Source: an uncultured Prochlorococcus sp. (GTDB lineage Bacteria; Cyanobacteriota; Cyanobacteriia; PCC-6307; Cyanobiaceae). From it: a stretch of 62,494 nt of DNA. Below, one piece after another: positions 44,925 to 53,400 of this stretch. The notes beneath the pieces are model-generated. The model was not told the origin of the DNA and searched no databases. It was given only the letters and a program-made list of their open reading frames with translations. The translations under genes were made by a program, and so were the position numbers. How positions within the stretch are numbered: the first letter of the stretch is position 1; each line of letters begins with the position of its first letter. The stretch is taken from positions 1-62,494 of the forward strand of contig NZ_CABYWZ010000008.1 of NCBI RefSeq assembly GCF_902522795.1, given 5' to 3'.

Positions 44925-45149
44925 ATGATAATTTCCCTAAATACAGCTTTAGATCTTAAAATTTTCAGTCCAAGTCAACCTTTAGGAATATTCATAATTT
45001 TTATAGGATTAATATTTACTGGCATGATTTTCTATATTATTTATGCTGTAAGTACCAATAAAGAATCCTTGGAAGATAAAAAAATAAGAACTAAAAAGGA
45101 ATACTTGCAAAAGGAGAAAATAGGAAAATTATTTCCTAAGAAAAAATAA
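44925..45149 (+). CDS. Hypothetical one-helix membrane protein, 74 aa
   Basis: An N-terminal hydrophobic helix (about 18-42, with GIFIIFIGLIFTGMIFYIIYAV) followed by a Lys/Glu-rich tail ending in PKKK. The orientation is probably N-outside with the basic tail in the cytosol. It follows the 44655 gene by 36 bp. No family recognised. Confidence 0.5.
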   Translation: MIISLNTALDLKIFSPSQPLGIFIIFIGLIFTGMIFYIIYAVSTNKESLEDKKIRTKKEYLQKEKIGKLFPKKK

Positions 45150-45373
45150 CTCTAATTGCTTTATTACTATAAAGATATTTATTTATATTATTAATTATTA
45201 AATCGGTAGGATCTAAAAACATTAGTTTTAGTTCTCTTAAATCAAACATTTTCCAAAACCTAACTATAACAACAAAATTATTTTTACGAGGACTTCATAT
45301 TGTTAATTGCTCAGCTAAATTATTTTCATATCAAGCAAAAAATGTTAAAAATGGGAAAAAATAACTTGAAATC

Positions 45374-45877
45374 TTGGAGAATTCACCTCAATATCTATTT
45401 CTTGCTAGTGGAGTGAATAATGGAGAAGGGTTTTGGATTGTGGGTATAAAAAATTGCGATGAAAATATCCTTGAAGATGATAATCTTTTAGATTGTCATA
45501 GAAAAGAATTAATAGGTAGTGAATCAGCAAAAGATATTCTCTTAGCTATTAATTTAAACGTAAATAATTTATTAAATGAACTAAAAAACAAAAATTATTT
45601 AATGGAAAGACCTTCAATCGGGATTCCATTTGATATCCCTTTAGAAATCTTGGAAAATATTTTTGATTTTTGGTTAGATATTTATAAAAATCATGAAGCC
45701 TGGGAAGCTTGTTTAGGACTTCTTAAAGTTAGAAAAAGGATTCCCCTAAAAAACCTAATTGAAAGCGAAAGTTTGAAGGGAAACTCTAAAAAATGGGCTA
45801 TAAAAATTGAAACTTTACATACTTATGTTCCCTCTTCACTTAAAAATGAAAAATTAAATGACCCCATGTGGGAATAA
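45374..45877 (+). CDS. Hypothetical soluble protein, 167 aa
   Basis: TTG start at 45374. Two acidic/hydrophobic segments (FLASGVNNGEGFWIVGIK at the N-terminus, EILENIFDFWLDIYKNHEAWEACLGLLKV near the middle) and a C-terminal HTYVPSSLKN. It contains no obvious catalytic motif or membrane helix. I do not recognise it. It precedes a 61-aa protein and the nucleoside-salvage pair on the same strand, so it may be part of the same transcription unit. Confidence 0.5.
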   Translation: MENSPQYLFLASGVNNGEGFWIVGIKNCDENILEDDNLLDCHRKELIGSESAKDILLAINLNVNNLLNELKNKNYLMERPSIGIPFDIPLEILENIFDFWLDIYKNHEAWEACLGLLKVRKRIPLKNLIESESLKGNSKKWAIKIETLHTYVPSSLKNEKLNDPMWE

Positions 45878-45951
45878 TTTTATCTTTAAATATAAAAAAT
45901 ATTTACTTCGTTGCATATTTAAGTAAAAATAAAATAACTAGTAATTTAAAA

Positions 45952-46137
45952 ATGAATAAACCATATTCTTTTAGTATCGATCAAATGAACGGGATAGTTG
46001 AGGATACATACGCCAAGATAATAAATGAATGTGAAAATTTAAAAAAAAATACTAATTGTCCAAATGAGCAAGTAGTAGCACTTTTAAGTGTAATTGCTTC
46101 AAATTACGCTACTCCGACAGAAAAAAACGAAAATTAA
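45952..46137 (+). CDS. Hypothetical small protein, 61 aa
   Basis: Starts at ATG 45952 (upstream in-frame residues are ignored as unlikely). Contains YSFSIDQMNG, ECENLKKNTNCP, VALLSVIASNYA. Soluble, helical. Its TAA (46135-46137) is 1 bp before the ATG of the phosphoribosyltransferase (46139), so both are coupled in translation. No family recognised. Confidence 0.5.
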   Translation: MNKPYSFSIDQMNGIVEDTYAKIINECENLKKNTNCPNEQVVALLSVIASNYATPTEKNEN

Positions 46138-46138
46138 G

Positions 46139-46534
46139 ATGATTAGTTATTTTACTTGGAGCGAATTTGATAAGAGCGTTGGACAAATAGCTAATAAATG
46201 TAGGTTTAAGGAATTTTCTGGAATATATGGAGTTCCTCGTGGCGGATTATGTCTTGCTGTAGCTCTAAGCCATAAATTAAAAATTGAATTAATTTCAGAA
46301 CCAATTAAGAATTCACTAATAGTAGATGATGTTTATGAAACAGGCATTACATTGACGACCTTCAAGAATATTGAAGGTGCAATGTTTTTTGTATTATTTA
46401 GTAAAATAAAACCTACATGGTGGAATACATTACATGTAACAAAAAAAAACCAATGGATTGTTTTCCCTTGGGAAAATACTTTAAATTCAAAAAGTGACCG
46501 CGAAGAGTACATCAAAAAAAGAGGTTTAAGTTGA
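46139..46534 (+). CDS. Purine-type phosphoribosyltransferase
   Basis: 131 residues starting MISYFTWSEFDK. The PRPP-binding loop IVDDVYETGITL (61-72) and the WIVFPWE motif (106-112) are those of hypoxanthine/xanthine phosphoribosyltransferases. A first GVPRGGL loop (31-37) binds pyrophosphate. The protein is shorter than bacterial Hpt (about 180). It transfers phosphoribose from PRPP to a purine base. Its stop overlaps the TTG of the next gene. I infer salvage of a base released by the neighbour. Substrate not certain. Confidence 0.8.
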   Translation: MISYFTWSEFDKSVGQIANKCRFKEFSGIYGVPRGGLCLAVALSHKLKIELISEPIKNSLIVDDVYETGITLTTFKNIEGAMFFVLFSKIKPTWWNTLHVTKKNQWIVFPWENTLNSKSDREEYIKKRGLS

Positions 46535-46989
46535 GAAAGAAATTATATTTGGCTAATCCATATGGATTTTCAAAACAAACTAAAACCCTGTTACATGAAT
46601 TTATTGAAATCTTCAATGATTTAAATGTAGAAGTATTTGAACCTTTTGAGAGAGCAAAACTATTAATACAACAAGAAAGTGAGTGGGCATATAAGGTTGC
46701 AAGAAGTAATTTCCTTGATTTAAAAGAATGTGATTGTATTTTTGCGATTGTTAATGGAAATCCACCAGATGAAGGGGTAATGATTGAATTAGGTATCGCA
46801 ATTGCTTTAAAAAAGAAAATCTTTTTATTCAGAGATGATTTTAGAAATTGTGCTGATAGCAATCAATACCCTTTAAACCTAATGTTATTTCTTGGGCTGC
46901 CTAAAGATAATTGGGAAAAATATTATTTTGAATCATTACAAGATATAAAAAGTAATAAAAAAAGATTTTTGGAGTGGGCTGAAAATTAG
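46531..46989 (+). CDS. Nucleoside 2-deoxyribosyltransferase family protein
   Basis: 152 residues. The family pattern is clear: a N-terminal YLANPYGF strand-loop, ERAKLL, and the active-site region PPDEGVMIELGIA (79-90), with D80 and catalytic-type Glu86. Members move deoxyribose between bases or hydrolyse deoxynucleotides. The start is TTG at 46531, overlapping the phosphoribosyltransferase TGA by 3 bp, so the two are translationally coupled and may act in one nucleotide-salvage or -sanitising pathway. Confidence 0.82.
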   Translation: MRKKLYLANPYGFSKQTKTLLHEFIEIFNDLNVEVFEPFERAKLLIQQESEWAYKVARSNFLDLKECDCIFAIVNGNPPDEGVMIELGIAIALKKKIFLFRDDFRNCADSNQYPLNLMLFLGLPKDNWEKYYFESLQDIKSNKKRFLEWAEN

Positions 46990-47074
46990 CCAAATTAACC
47001 GTCAACGAATAACTAGACTTTTTAAGTTTAAATATATCTGTTAAGGTGCTAGAATAAATTTTATTTAGAAAATT

Positions 47075-47251
47075 TTGACACAAGTTACAGTAGGAGAGAA
47101 CGAGGGAATTGAATCTGCCCTTAGAAGATTTAAGAGACAAGTATCTAAATCTGGAATCTTTGCAGATTTAAAAAGACTTAGGCATCATGAAACCCCTATT
47201 GAAAAATACAAAAGAAAATTACAGCAGAGAAGAAAAGCAAGAAGAAGATAA
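47075..47251 (+). CDS. rpsU: 30S ribosomal protein S21
   Basis: A 58-residue basic protein with TTG start at 47075: [42 protein letters not shown] and the C-terminal RRKARRR. This is the S21 pattern, a small subunit protein involved in initiation and shine-Dalgarno pairing of mRNA. Real despite the non-ATG start because the whole family motif is present. Separate transcription unit between the salvage pair and the HhH gene. Confidence 0.95.
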
Positions 47252-47323
47252 TCTCCTAGAAGTTATAAAGTTTTTGTGAATTTTAAATATTATTAATATT
47301 AATAGAGGTTTAAAAAAATTTAA

Positions 47324-47641
47324 CTATTTAAGCTTTTTAAGCTTCTTAACAAGATTTATTCCAACACCTGAGACAGCAAGAAGATCTTTTTCATCAGCAG
47401 CTATAACTGCCTTTGTTGTTTTAAATCCAGCTTCATACAAAGCTTTTGCGCTTTTTGCTCCAACACCTGGAAGTGTAGTCAAAGTTTCAATATTTTTCTT
47501 AGAATTTGCTGCTTTGTTTTTTGTTTTTGTTTTTGTTTTTGCAGACTTTACTGCTTTTTTTTCTTGCTTTAAAGGAGTTTCAGGAGTTGCTGCACTTTTA
47601 AATAAAATTGATTTTAGTTTGCTGAGAAATTTAGAAATCAT
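47324..47641 (-). CDS. Helix-hairpin-helix protein with Lys-rich N-terminus, 105 aa
   Basis: An N-terminal amphipathic segment (1-20), a Lys/Ala/Thr-rich low-complexity region (about 25-50, repeats of KTKTKTK type) and a C-terminal double HhH domain: LTTLPGVGAKSAKALYEAG and LLAVSGVGINLVKKL. HhH pairs bind DNA backbone without sequence specificity. The Lys-rich tail would also bind nucleic acid. It resembles the DUF4332-like small HhH proteins. Role (repair, nucleoid) is inferred only. Confidence 0.75.
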   Translation of the reverse strand: MISKFLSKLKSILFKSAATPETPLKQEKKAVKSAKTKTKTKNKAANSKKNIETLTTLPGVGAKSAKALYEAGFKTTKAVIAADEKDLLAVSGVGINLVKKLKKLK

Positions 47642-47906
47642 TGCAATATATAAGTAATAAAATTAGCTCTTCAATTTAATATTATCAAATTCTAGAGAAC
47701 TTAATAACAAGACTATAACTAATTGAATAGAAATAATTTATTTACAATTATATAAAGACACACATTTAATATTTTTGCAAGCTTAAGAGCCATTACATGG
47801 TATTCAAAATTATTTTAAAAATAAAAAAAGATAAAATTTAAATTCAAAATTTAAAGGTATTTATTAATAGTAAAGTTAAAATCTTAATAAAGAATAGATC
47901 ATAAAA

Positions 47907-48503
47907 ATGAAGCTTATTTTTATAAGTGGACCTTCCGGAAGCGGGAAAACAACTTTATCAAATCAAATAATTAAAAAAAATAAAAATGGTATTGTGTTAA
48001 GTACCGACAATTACTATAAGACAGGGTTAATAAGTAAATTACTCACAAAATTTGTAGAAGGTTTTTTTGATAGAAGTATTAGTTTTAATAACAAACTATT
48101 CAAAAAAGATTTTGATTTTATTTATAAGAATAGAATTTCAATCTGTGATCGTTATTATAATTTCGAAAAAAAAACAATTCAAAACATCCTAAACGAAACA
48201 AATAATATTAGTTTTTTAATTGTTGAGGGTATATTTGCCAAAGAATTCTCAAAAACTTTAAACAATAAGGATTATATATTTTTAGAAATAAAAACTAAAA
48301 AAAATGAGTGCATGAAAAGAGTTGTCCAAAGAGATATAAAAGACAGGGGGAAGGATAAAAAACAAGCTGAGAATGATTTCTTAAAATCATGGAGCATTTA
48401 TTACGAAAAATTCAAACCTAGTAGCTTAAAAAATAATCCAAATAAATTCATTATTGAAAAAAACACTGATATAGATAACATTCTGAAAAAATTATTTAAT
48501 TAA
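47907..48503 (+). CDS. Uridine-kinase-like P-loop kinase
   Basis: 198 residues. Walker A GPSGSGKTT (about 8-16), then LSTDNYYKTG as in uridine/phosphoribulokinase family kinases, the DRYYNFE box and a C-terminal Lys-rich helical part. It resembles uridine kinase or shikimate-type small-molecule kinases; substrate unclear. The region around it is AT-rich with long A/T runs. It overlaps the convergent FAD gene at its 3' end by 12 bp. Confidence 0.75.
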   Translation: MKLIFISGPSGSGKTTLSNQIIKKNKNGIVLSTDNYYKTGLISKLLTKFVEGFFDRSISFNNKLFKKDFDFIYKNRISICDRYYNFEKKTIQNILNETNNISFLIVEGIFAKEFSKTLNNKDYIFLEIKTKKNECMKRVVQRDIKDRGKDKKQAENDFLKSWSIYYEKFKPSSLKNNPNKFIIEKNTDIDNILKKLFN

Positions 48504-49658
48504 GTCTTTTATTTTTTTTCCTAATATTAAAGCACTTAAAATTGAGCCTTCAATTCTACCAAATCCATCTCCTTCAAACCAGTCTCCGCAAAATCCAATT
48601 CTATATTTTCTACTAAATTGTAAAGATAATGGTATGGCACGGCCAGAAGGCTGTGAAGCTCTCCATTTCATAATAGATATTTTTTCATCAAAAGTTAATT
48701 TATGTACTACAGAATTCTCTTCAAACAGTTTATTGAAATTTGTAATTATTTTTTGTTTAAAAACTTCTTCATCTTTTGCATTTGTATAAGAATTAATTAA
48801 CTCTGGATTTTTTGAATGTACTACAATTCCTAATTTATTATTGTCTTGCAGCTGAAAAATAATTCTTTCAAATCTATATTTTTTTTCTAAATTATTTTTT
48901 AAATAAAAATACCTTTGTTTTTTAGAATAATAATCTTTATAACTATAATTTTGATTTGTATAAATTAAAAAAGTTAACCTAGGAATAAATGTTTGTTCTT
49001 CTAATAAATTTAACAGTAAATCTATTTTTTTATCATTATTAATTGGAATAGCTTTTCTTAATGGAATTTGATTTACGTTTAATATTTTTAAAGACCTCTT
49101 GTGTAACAACAAATTAGTTGAACAAATTAGATATTTAGACTTGAATTTATCGCCATTTTTTGATGTTATTAACCATTCCTTATCATTAAACTTCATATCC
49201 ACTATTAAAGTTTCAAAGAAAAAATCAATTTTCCCTTTTAAATTATTTGACTCAATTATCTTTTTCGATAATTCACTCATGGAATCTAAAGAAAGATAAT
49301 TAACCCCGCATGAAAATTCAGATATTTTAATGGTTTCTAAATTAGAATCTTCATTTAGAAAAAATATGTCTGAGTCGTCAATTTTTATATATTTATTTTC
49401 CAATAATTCATCAATATATCTTTTTAATAGAAGATTATTTTTACTGTTAGATATATTAAAATTTGGAGAACCATGGTTTAGTTTCCACCCTTTATATTTT
49501 TTGCTTATTCTCGTACTTGATCTCCCTCCAAGTCCGCGACCAATTTCAATTAATCCAACTTTTTTTGTAGTATTATTTTTCAGATACTTCGAAGCGAAAA
49601 CACACGCAGATATACCTCCACCTATTATTAATAAGTCATATGTAACATCACTTTTCAT
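48492..49658 (-). CDS. FAD-dependent amine-oxidase/renalase-like protein
   Basis: 388 residues. N-terminal dinucleotide motif LLIIGGGISACVFA (about 9-22) followed by GLIEIGRGLGGRSSTRIS, the GG-doublet of renalase/amine-oxidase types. The C-terminal GFCGDWFEGDGFGRIEGS motif is the FAD-binding GD block. Usual length for the family. Substrate unknown. It is followed by the MTHFR-like gene on the same strand (27-bp gap), so both may be linked functionally. Confidence 0.78.
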   Translation of the reverse strand: MKSDVTYDLLIIGGGISACVFASKYLKNNTTKKVGLIEIGRGLGGRSSTRISKKYKGWKLNHGSPNFNISNSKNNLLLKRYIDELLENKYIKIDDSDIFFLNEDSNLETIKISEFSCGVNYLSLDSMSELSKKIIESNNLKGKIDFFFETLIVDMKFNDKEWLITSKNGDKFKSKYLICSTNLLLHKRSLKILNVNQIPLRKAIPINNDKKIDLLLNLLEEQTFIPRLTFLIYTNQNYSYKDYYSKKQRYFYLKNNLEKKYRFERIIFQLQDNNKLGIVVHSKNPELINSYTNAKDEEVFKQKIITNFNKLFEENSVVHKLTFDEKISIMKWRASQPSGRAIPLSLQFSRKYRIGFCGDWFEGDGFGRIEGSILSALILGKKIKDLIK

Positions 49659-49685
49659 AGGATTAATATTGAAATAAATTAACTT

Positions 49686-50483
49686 TTATTTTCTAAAAAA
49701 AGTATAAACAGAATCAAGTTTCTCTGATGATGAAAAATCAGTTTCAATTACAGGAGTAATATTATTATTTTTATAAAAACTAACTAAATCACTAGTAAAA
49801 TTAAAAAAATTATCTAAGGAAAATAAAAACTTTTCTGATATGTATACCTCTTTCCAAGGACGAAATTTAAATCTCGCTATAAATTGTTTAGAAGGAATAA
49901 ATAAACTTCCAAATAGATTTAATTTTTCATCTTTTGTTATTTTCTTGAGATAAGTCAACTCATTCTGAAGAACTTTAATATCTGTACCATATTGAAACCA
50001 AATTGAATTTATTAATCCAGTCGAAAATTTTCTTTCGAACCTTTCTCTTTCTGAAGAAATATTATAATATTTCTTCAAGTACGGATTGTAGGCTATACCT
50101 AATTTAACTTTTAAATCTTTTTCTTTTTTTAAATAAGCTAGAACATCAACTGAGTCAAAGTTTTTTTTCTTATTTGATCCCGACACAAGTAAAATTTCAT
50201 AATTTCTATTAATGTGAGAATTTTTAACAAAATCTATAAAATACTGATATGATTCGTCTTTATTTTTTGAATATTGATGATAAAGACTATAGTGATAGGT
50301 TACATTAAATTCATTGAAGTTTTTAGATATAAATTTAATAGTTGAATTAAATAATTCCTTCTTAATAAGTCCTTTACATGGAATATTAATATTTTTTATA
50401 TTATTTAATTTGCAGAAATTAAGTTTATTTTCTAACTGAGAAATATTTTTAAAAGACAATTCAAATCTTATATTGTTGTTCAT
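49686..50483 (-). CDS. MTHFR-like TIM-barrel protein
   Basis: 265 residues. Segments LGIAYNPY, ERFERKFSTGLINSIWFQYG, LFGSLFIPSKQFIARFKFRPWKEVYIS and TPVIETDFSSSEKL resemble the second half of methylenetetrahydrofolate reductases and plant MTHFR-related proteins as I remember them, but the N-terminal signature of MetF is not clear. I infer a flavin or folate barrel of unknown reaction. It follows the FAD oxidoreductase on the same strand, an interesting combination if both act on a folate or pterin cofactor. Confidence 0.45.
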   Translation of the reverse strand: MNNNIRFELSFKNISQLENKLNFCKLNNIKNINIPCKGLIKKELFNSTIKFISKNFNEFNVTYHYSLYHQYSKNKDESYQYFIDFVKNSHINRNYEILLVSGSNKKKNFDSVDVLAYLKKEKDLKVKLGIAYNPYLKKYYNISSERERFERKFSTGLINSIWFQYGTDIKVLQNELTYLKKITKDEKLNLFGSLFIPSKQFIARFKFRPWKEVYISEKFLFSLDNFFNFTSDLVSFYKNNNITPVIETDFSSSEKLDSVYTFFRK

Positions 50484-50798
50484 TATTTAGTATTCAAATT
50501 TTATCCTGTAACATATTAACGAAAACACTCATCAGCTACGATTCTTATTTTTGAAGAAGTCTTTTTATTCTTACCCGTTAGCAAGTAACATGGGGGAATC
50601 TCAAATGTAGCTTTAAAAATAAATTTTATCTTCTGCAGATTTTGCAATAATTTAATTAACCTAAATAAAAAATGAATAAATTGTATAGGGAAATAATTTA
50701 TAAGTTATTTAATTTCTTATTATCGTAGATATTTAATCCATGAAAGATTTTCATGAACTCGAGAGGTTAGAATATCAAAAAAAGTATTATTTTAGAAT
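50484..50798. other. 315-bp divergent intergenic region
   Basis: No convincing long ORF. A 26-codon plus-strand ORF (50740-50820, starting MKDFHELER) runs into the next gene and is not accepted. The segment around 50560-50640 is slightly less AT-rich (includes CCCGTTAGCAAGTAACATGG) and may hold a promoter or a small RNA, but I see no hairpin-plus-T-run. Confidence 0.4.
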
Positions 50799-51203
50799 AT
50801 GGCTAGCCAAGATTATCTAATTGCAATAGCTTTAATAGAGCAAAACTTAGTACGAGCAATGCCTCTTGGAGGTAAAGAAATTAAAGATAATTTAGAGGAA
50901 TCAGAAAATTTCAAGAAACTTGGAGAAGAGGTAATTTTAAATCTTCTAATGAGAGTTTTTCAAAGAAGTGATGAAGGTGCTTTAAAAAGAGCTTCTGAAG
51001 AAAAAGGTTTGCTCCTCGTTCATATGCATCCTAAAAGAATGCAGAAAGAGCTTCCATTCATTAAATCTGAATGGATAAGAGACGGAGACACACAACAGTT
51101 TCTAAAATATCTTGGCAATCTATCAAAAGAAGTTTGGACTGCATCTTTCGTAAAATACAAAGGGATTGAATTTACTTCAATCTCAAAAAATGAAGAAATC
51201 TAA
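50799..51203 (+). CDS. Conserved cyanobacterial hypothetical protein, 134 aa
   Basis: Soluble, helical. Contains YLIAIALIEQNLVRAMPLGG, KRASEEKGLLLVHMHPKRM and LPFIKSEW. Its regular length and composition suggest a conserved gene, but I cannot name the family. ATG at 50799 with no strong Shine-Dalgarno. It is followed by a convergent peptidase E gene (17-bp gap). Confidence 0.55.
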   Translation: MASQDYLIAIALIEQNLVRAMPLGGKEIKDNLEESENFKKLGEEVILNLLMRVFQRSDEGALKRASEEKGLLLVHMHPKRMQKELPFIKSEWIRDGDTQQFLKYLGNLSKEVWTASFVKYKGIEFTSISKNEEI

Positions 51204-51219
51204 AATACATATAATTTTT

Positions 51220-51900
51220 TTATATTATTTCTTTCTTTAAAGTATTTTTTTCCTTAAAGACTCTAAAACACTTTCTACCATTACCAAAATCTATAGAGGA
51301 ATAATCAATATTATTTTTGATGTGCAAAACACAATTTCCCTCTATACAAATACAAGATTTAATAATTTCTCTATTTATAACATCATTAACATAAGGTTCC
51401 CTCTCTTTTTCTTCATCGAAATGCGGGCAAGCAATTCCTTTAACGATTCCTAGACAATCTATTAAAGCTAATTCTTCAGCATAAGAATCAGTGATACCTT
51501 TTTCAAACCAACAAATAGCTCCAGCACTTACACCACTCATTACAATTCCTTTTTCATAAGCATTTCGCAAAATTTCATGTAAATTCCATTCTTTCCAGAC
51601 TGCTAACATACTTTTTGTATTTCCTCCGCCAACATAAATGATGTCTTGAGTTAAAACTTTTTCTTTTAAGTTTTCTGTTCTTGAGAAAAAATCAATATGA
51701 CTTGTTATACAATCAAGTTTGGAAAATGCTCTATAAAAATTTAGTTTGTACAAACTATTATCACCAGATGCTGTTGGAATAAAGCAAATTTTTGGTCTTT
51801 TTTTATTAATTAATGAAATTATATATTTTTCAATTTCAAGAGAACCTAAAGAACGTCCAAACCCTCCTCCACCAATTGCGACTATATTTTTACTATGCAT
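51220..51900 (-). CDS. Peptidase E (alpha-aspartyl dipeptidase, S51 family)
   Basis: 226 residues. The N-terminal GGGGFGRSLG loop, GGGNTKSML (about 91-99) and the nucleophile elbow SGVSAGAICW with Ser125 are typical of the S51 family. It cleaves N-terminal Asp-X dipeptides. Similar proteins include cyanophycinase in cyanobacteria, but this lacks the larger size (about 270), so dipeptidase is the better call. It diverges from the GNAT gene starting at 51921 with a 20-bp gap. Confidence 0.85.
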   Translation of the reverse strand: MHSKNIVAIGGGGFGRSLGSLEIEKYIISLINKKRPKICFIPTASGDNSLYKLNFYRAFSKLDCITSHIDFFSRTENLKEKVLTQDIIYVGGGNTKSMLAVWKEWNLHEILRNAYEKGIVMSGVSAGAICWFEKGITDSYAEELALIDCLGIVKGIACPHFDEEKEREPYVNDVINREIIKSCICIEGNCVLHIKNNIDYSSIDFGNGRKCFRVFKEKNTLKKEII

Positions 51901-51920
51901 AATAAATAGAAGATTTGTTT

Positions 51921-52391
51921 ATGAATTTAAGACAAATTACTATTAAAGATCAACTGGAATTAAAGAAGGTTTATTTTGATTCTATTCAATCTTTAGACGA
52001 AAAAATTTACAGTCAAGAGCAAAAAAGGGCCTGGTCAAGCCAAGCTTGGAATAATCCAAATTTTGATAAGTCAATAACTAAAGGGAAAGGGTGGCTTCTA
52101 AGTAAAAAAGAAAAAATTATTGCTTTTGCGATAAGATATCCCCACGATAGAATTGCGTTATTTTACTGTAAAGGCAAATTCCAAAGAAAAGGTTGCGGCT
52201 CCAAGTTACTTCATAAATTAGAAGATGAAGCTAAAAAAGAAGGTTTAGATTCTCTTTCAACTGAAGCAAGTTTAATAAGTTATGAATTATTTCTTAAAAA
52301 TAAATGGAAAATTATACGTAAAGAAAAAGTAATTATAAATAACTTTTTTTTTGAAAGATATAAAATGACTAAAAATATAAAAGTTAATTAA
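51921..52391 (+). CDS. GNAT-family N-acetyltransferase
   Basis: 156 residues from ATG 51921 (a slightly earlier in-frame start at 51915 is possible). Acetyl-CoA-binding motif A reads CKGKFQRKGCGSKLLHKLED, matching the R/Q-x-x-G-x-G/A consensus. The substrate is unknown. The C-terminal part after motif B carries a Lys/Ile-rich end (KMTKNIKVN). Divergent from peptidase E. Confidence 0.85.
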   Translation: MNLRQITIKDQLELKKVYFDSIQSLDEKIYSQEQKRAWSSQAWNNPNFDKSITKGKGWLLSKKEKIIAFAIRYPHDRIALFYCKGKFQRKGCGSKLLHKLEDEAKKEGLDSLSTEASLISYELFLKNKWKIIRKEKVIINNFFFERYKMTKNIKVN

Positions 52392-52397
52392 TTAATA

Positions 52398-52721
52398 GTG
52401 TCTGGCAAAAGCAAGAAATTTATTTTAATTCAAAGAGTTCTAATTTGGACGTTATACTTTTTTTCAGGATTTATTCTTTATTCAGAAAAAGGTATTTTAC
52501 CTTCTAAATTAATTACTTTTTCAAGAATAATTTATCCATTATCTGTTTTCTGGTTGCAAATAAGAATAAAAAAAAGAACAAATTTTCTTCCCATTGAATC
52601 AAAAATGACAACTTCGCAATTATGGTTCAATTTGTTACCAGTAATTGCATCACTATTAACTGTAATTTTTTCTTTAACTAATGTTTTTTTATATATTCTA
52701 GGAAAATTAATTAATTCTTAA
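52398..52721 (+). CDS. Hypothetical three-helix membrane protein, 107 aa
   Basis: GTG start at 52398. Lys-rich N-terminus (SGKSKKF), helices at about 12-27, 40-55 and 80-100, and a short basic loop (RIKKRTN). No family recognised. It follows the GNAT gene by 6 bp, so cotranscription is likely. Confidence 0.5.
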   Translation: MSGKSKKFILIQRVLIWTLYFFSGFILYSEKGILPSKLITFSRIIYPLSVFWLQIRIKKRTNFLPIESKMTTSQLWFNLLPVIASLLTVIFSLTNVFLYILGKLINS

Positions 52722-52840
52722 ATTAAATAAATTAATTATTTACTAATAACATTAGAAATTTCTCTCATAAAAAACATATTGTAAAGAAATTTGCCTTTTA
52801 ATTAAATTTGTTTAAATTTTAAATAGTGATCAATACAATC

Positions 52841-52990
52841 ATGAAAAATATTTCATTAAAGGGAAATATTAATTTTGATAAAAAAAAAGATATAAATGAT
52901 TATGAATTATTCTCTTTAAAAATCACAGATAGTTTATATAAAAAAGATATTGGGAAATTTCTTGAGACCCTTTCCTCTCACTTTATTTAG
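52841..52990 (+). CDS. Hypothetical small protein, 49 aa
   Basis: ATG at 52841 and stop TAG at 52988-52990. Starts MKNISLKGNINFDKK, mostly polar with a short C-terminal helix (IGKFLETLSS). No family recognised. It is in the AT-rich gap between two genes and lacks a convincing Shine-Dalgarno, so only moderate confidence. Confidence 0.35.
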   Translation: MKNISLKGNINFDKKKDINDYELFSLKITDSLYKKDIGKFLETLSSHFI

Positions 52991-53081
52991 AAAAATATTT
53001 TTTTCTAATCTTCAAATTCAAACAGTACTATTAATAAATAACAATTTGAGCGATAATAAGTAAAATCTTAAGAATACTCCA

Positions 53082-53399
53082 ATGCAATTATTTCTTGCTG
53101 ACTGCCAATTCCCAGATATTGAGAATCAAGTAAAAGCTTATCAATTATTTGTGGAGGCCTGGGATAACGGTGAAATTGCGAAATCAGATAAAACAGACAA
53201 TTTTGAGATGTTATTTAGAGTTCATGCTCCAGGGGAAGGTAGGGTAGTTTGTTTATGTAAAGCACATAGTGATAAAGAAATTTTTGCGCATTTTGCTCCA
53301 TGGAGAGCTAAATTTGGCATTCATATGGAATTTACACCTGTAATAAGTTGTCAAAATGTTGTTGATTACCATAAAGATTTATTTAAAACTTTAGGGTAA
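53082..53399 (+). CDS. DUF3303 family protein, 105 aa
   Basis: ATG at 53082, with residues such as QVKAYQLFVEAWDNGE, MLFRVHAPGEGRVVCLCKAHSDKE, IFAHFAPWRAKFG and MEFTPVISCQNV. This is the short ferredoxin-like alpha/beta pattern of the DUF3303 family. Function unknown. A separate small ORF begins immediately after the stop. Confidence 0.7.
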   Translation: MQLFLADCQFPDIENQVKAYQLFVEAWDNGEIAKSDKTDNFEMLFRVHAPGEGRVVCLCKAHSDKEIFAHFAPWRAKFGIHMEFTPVISCQNVVDYHKDLFKTLG

Positions 53400-53400
53400 T

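Noticed and set aside
50740..50820. 26-codon ORF starting MKDFHELER
   Set aside because: It runs into the start of the 50799 gene and shows no features; probably chance.
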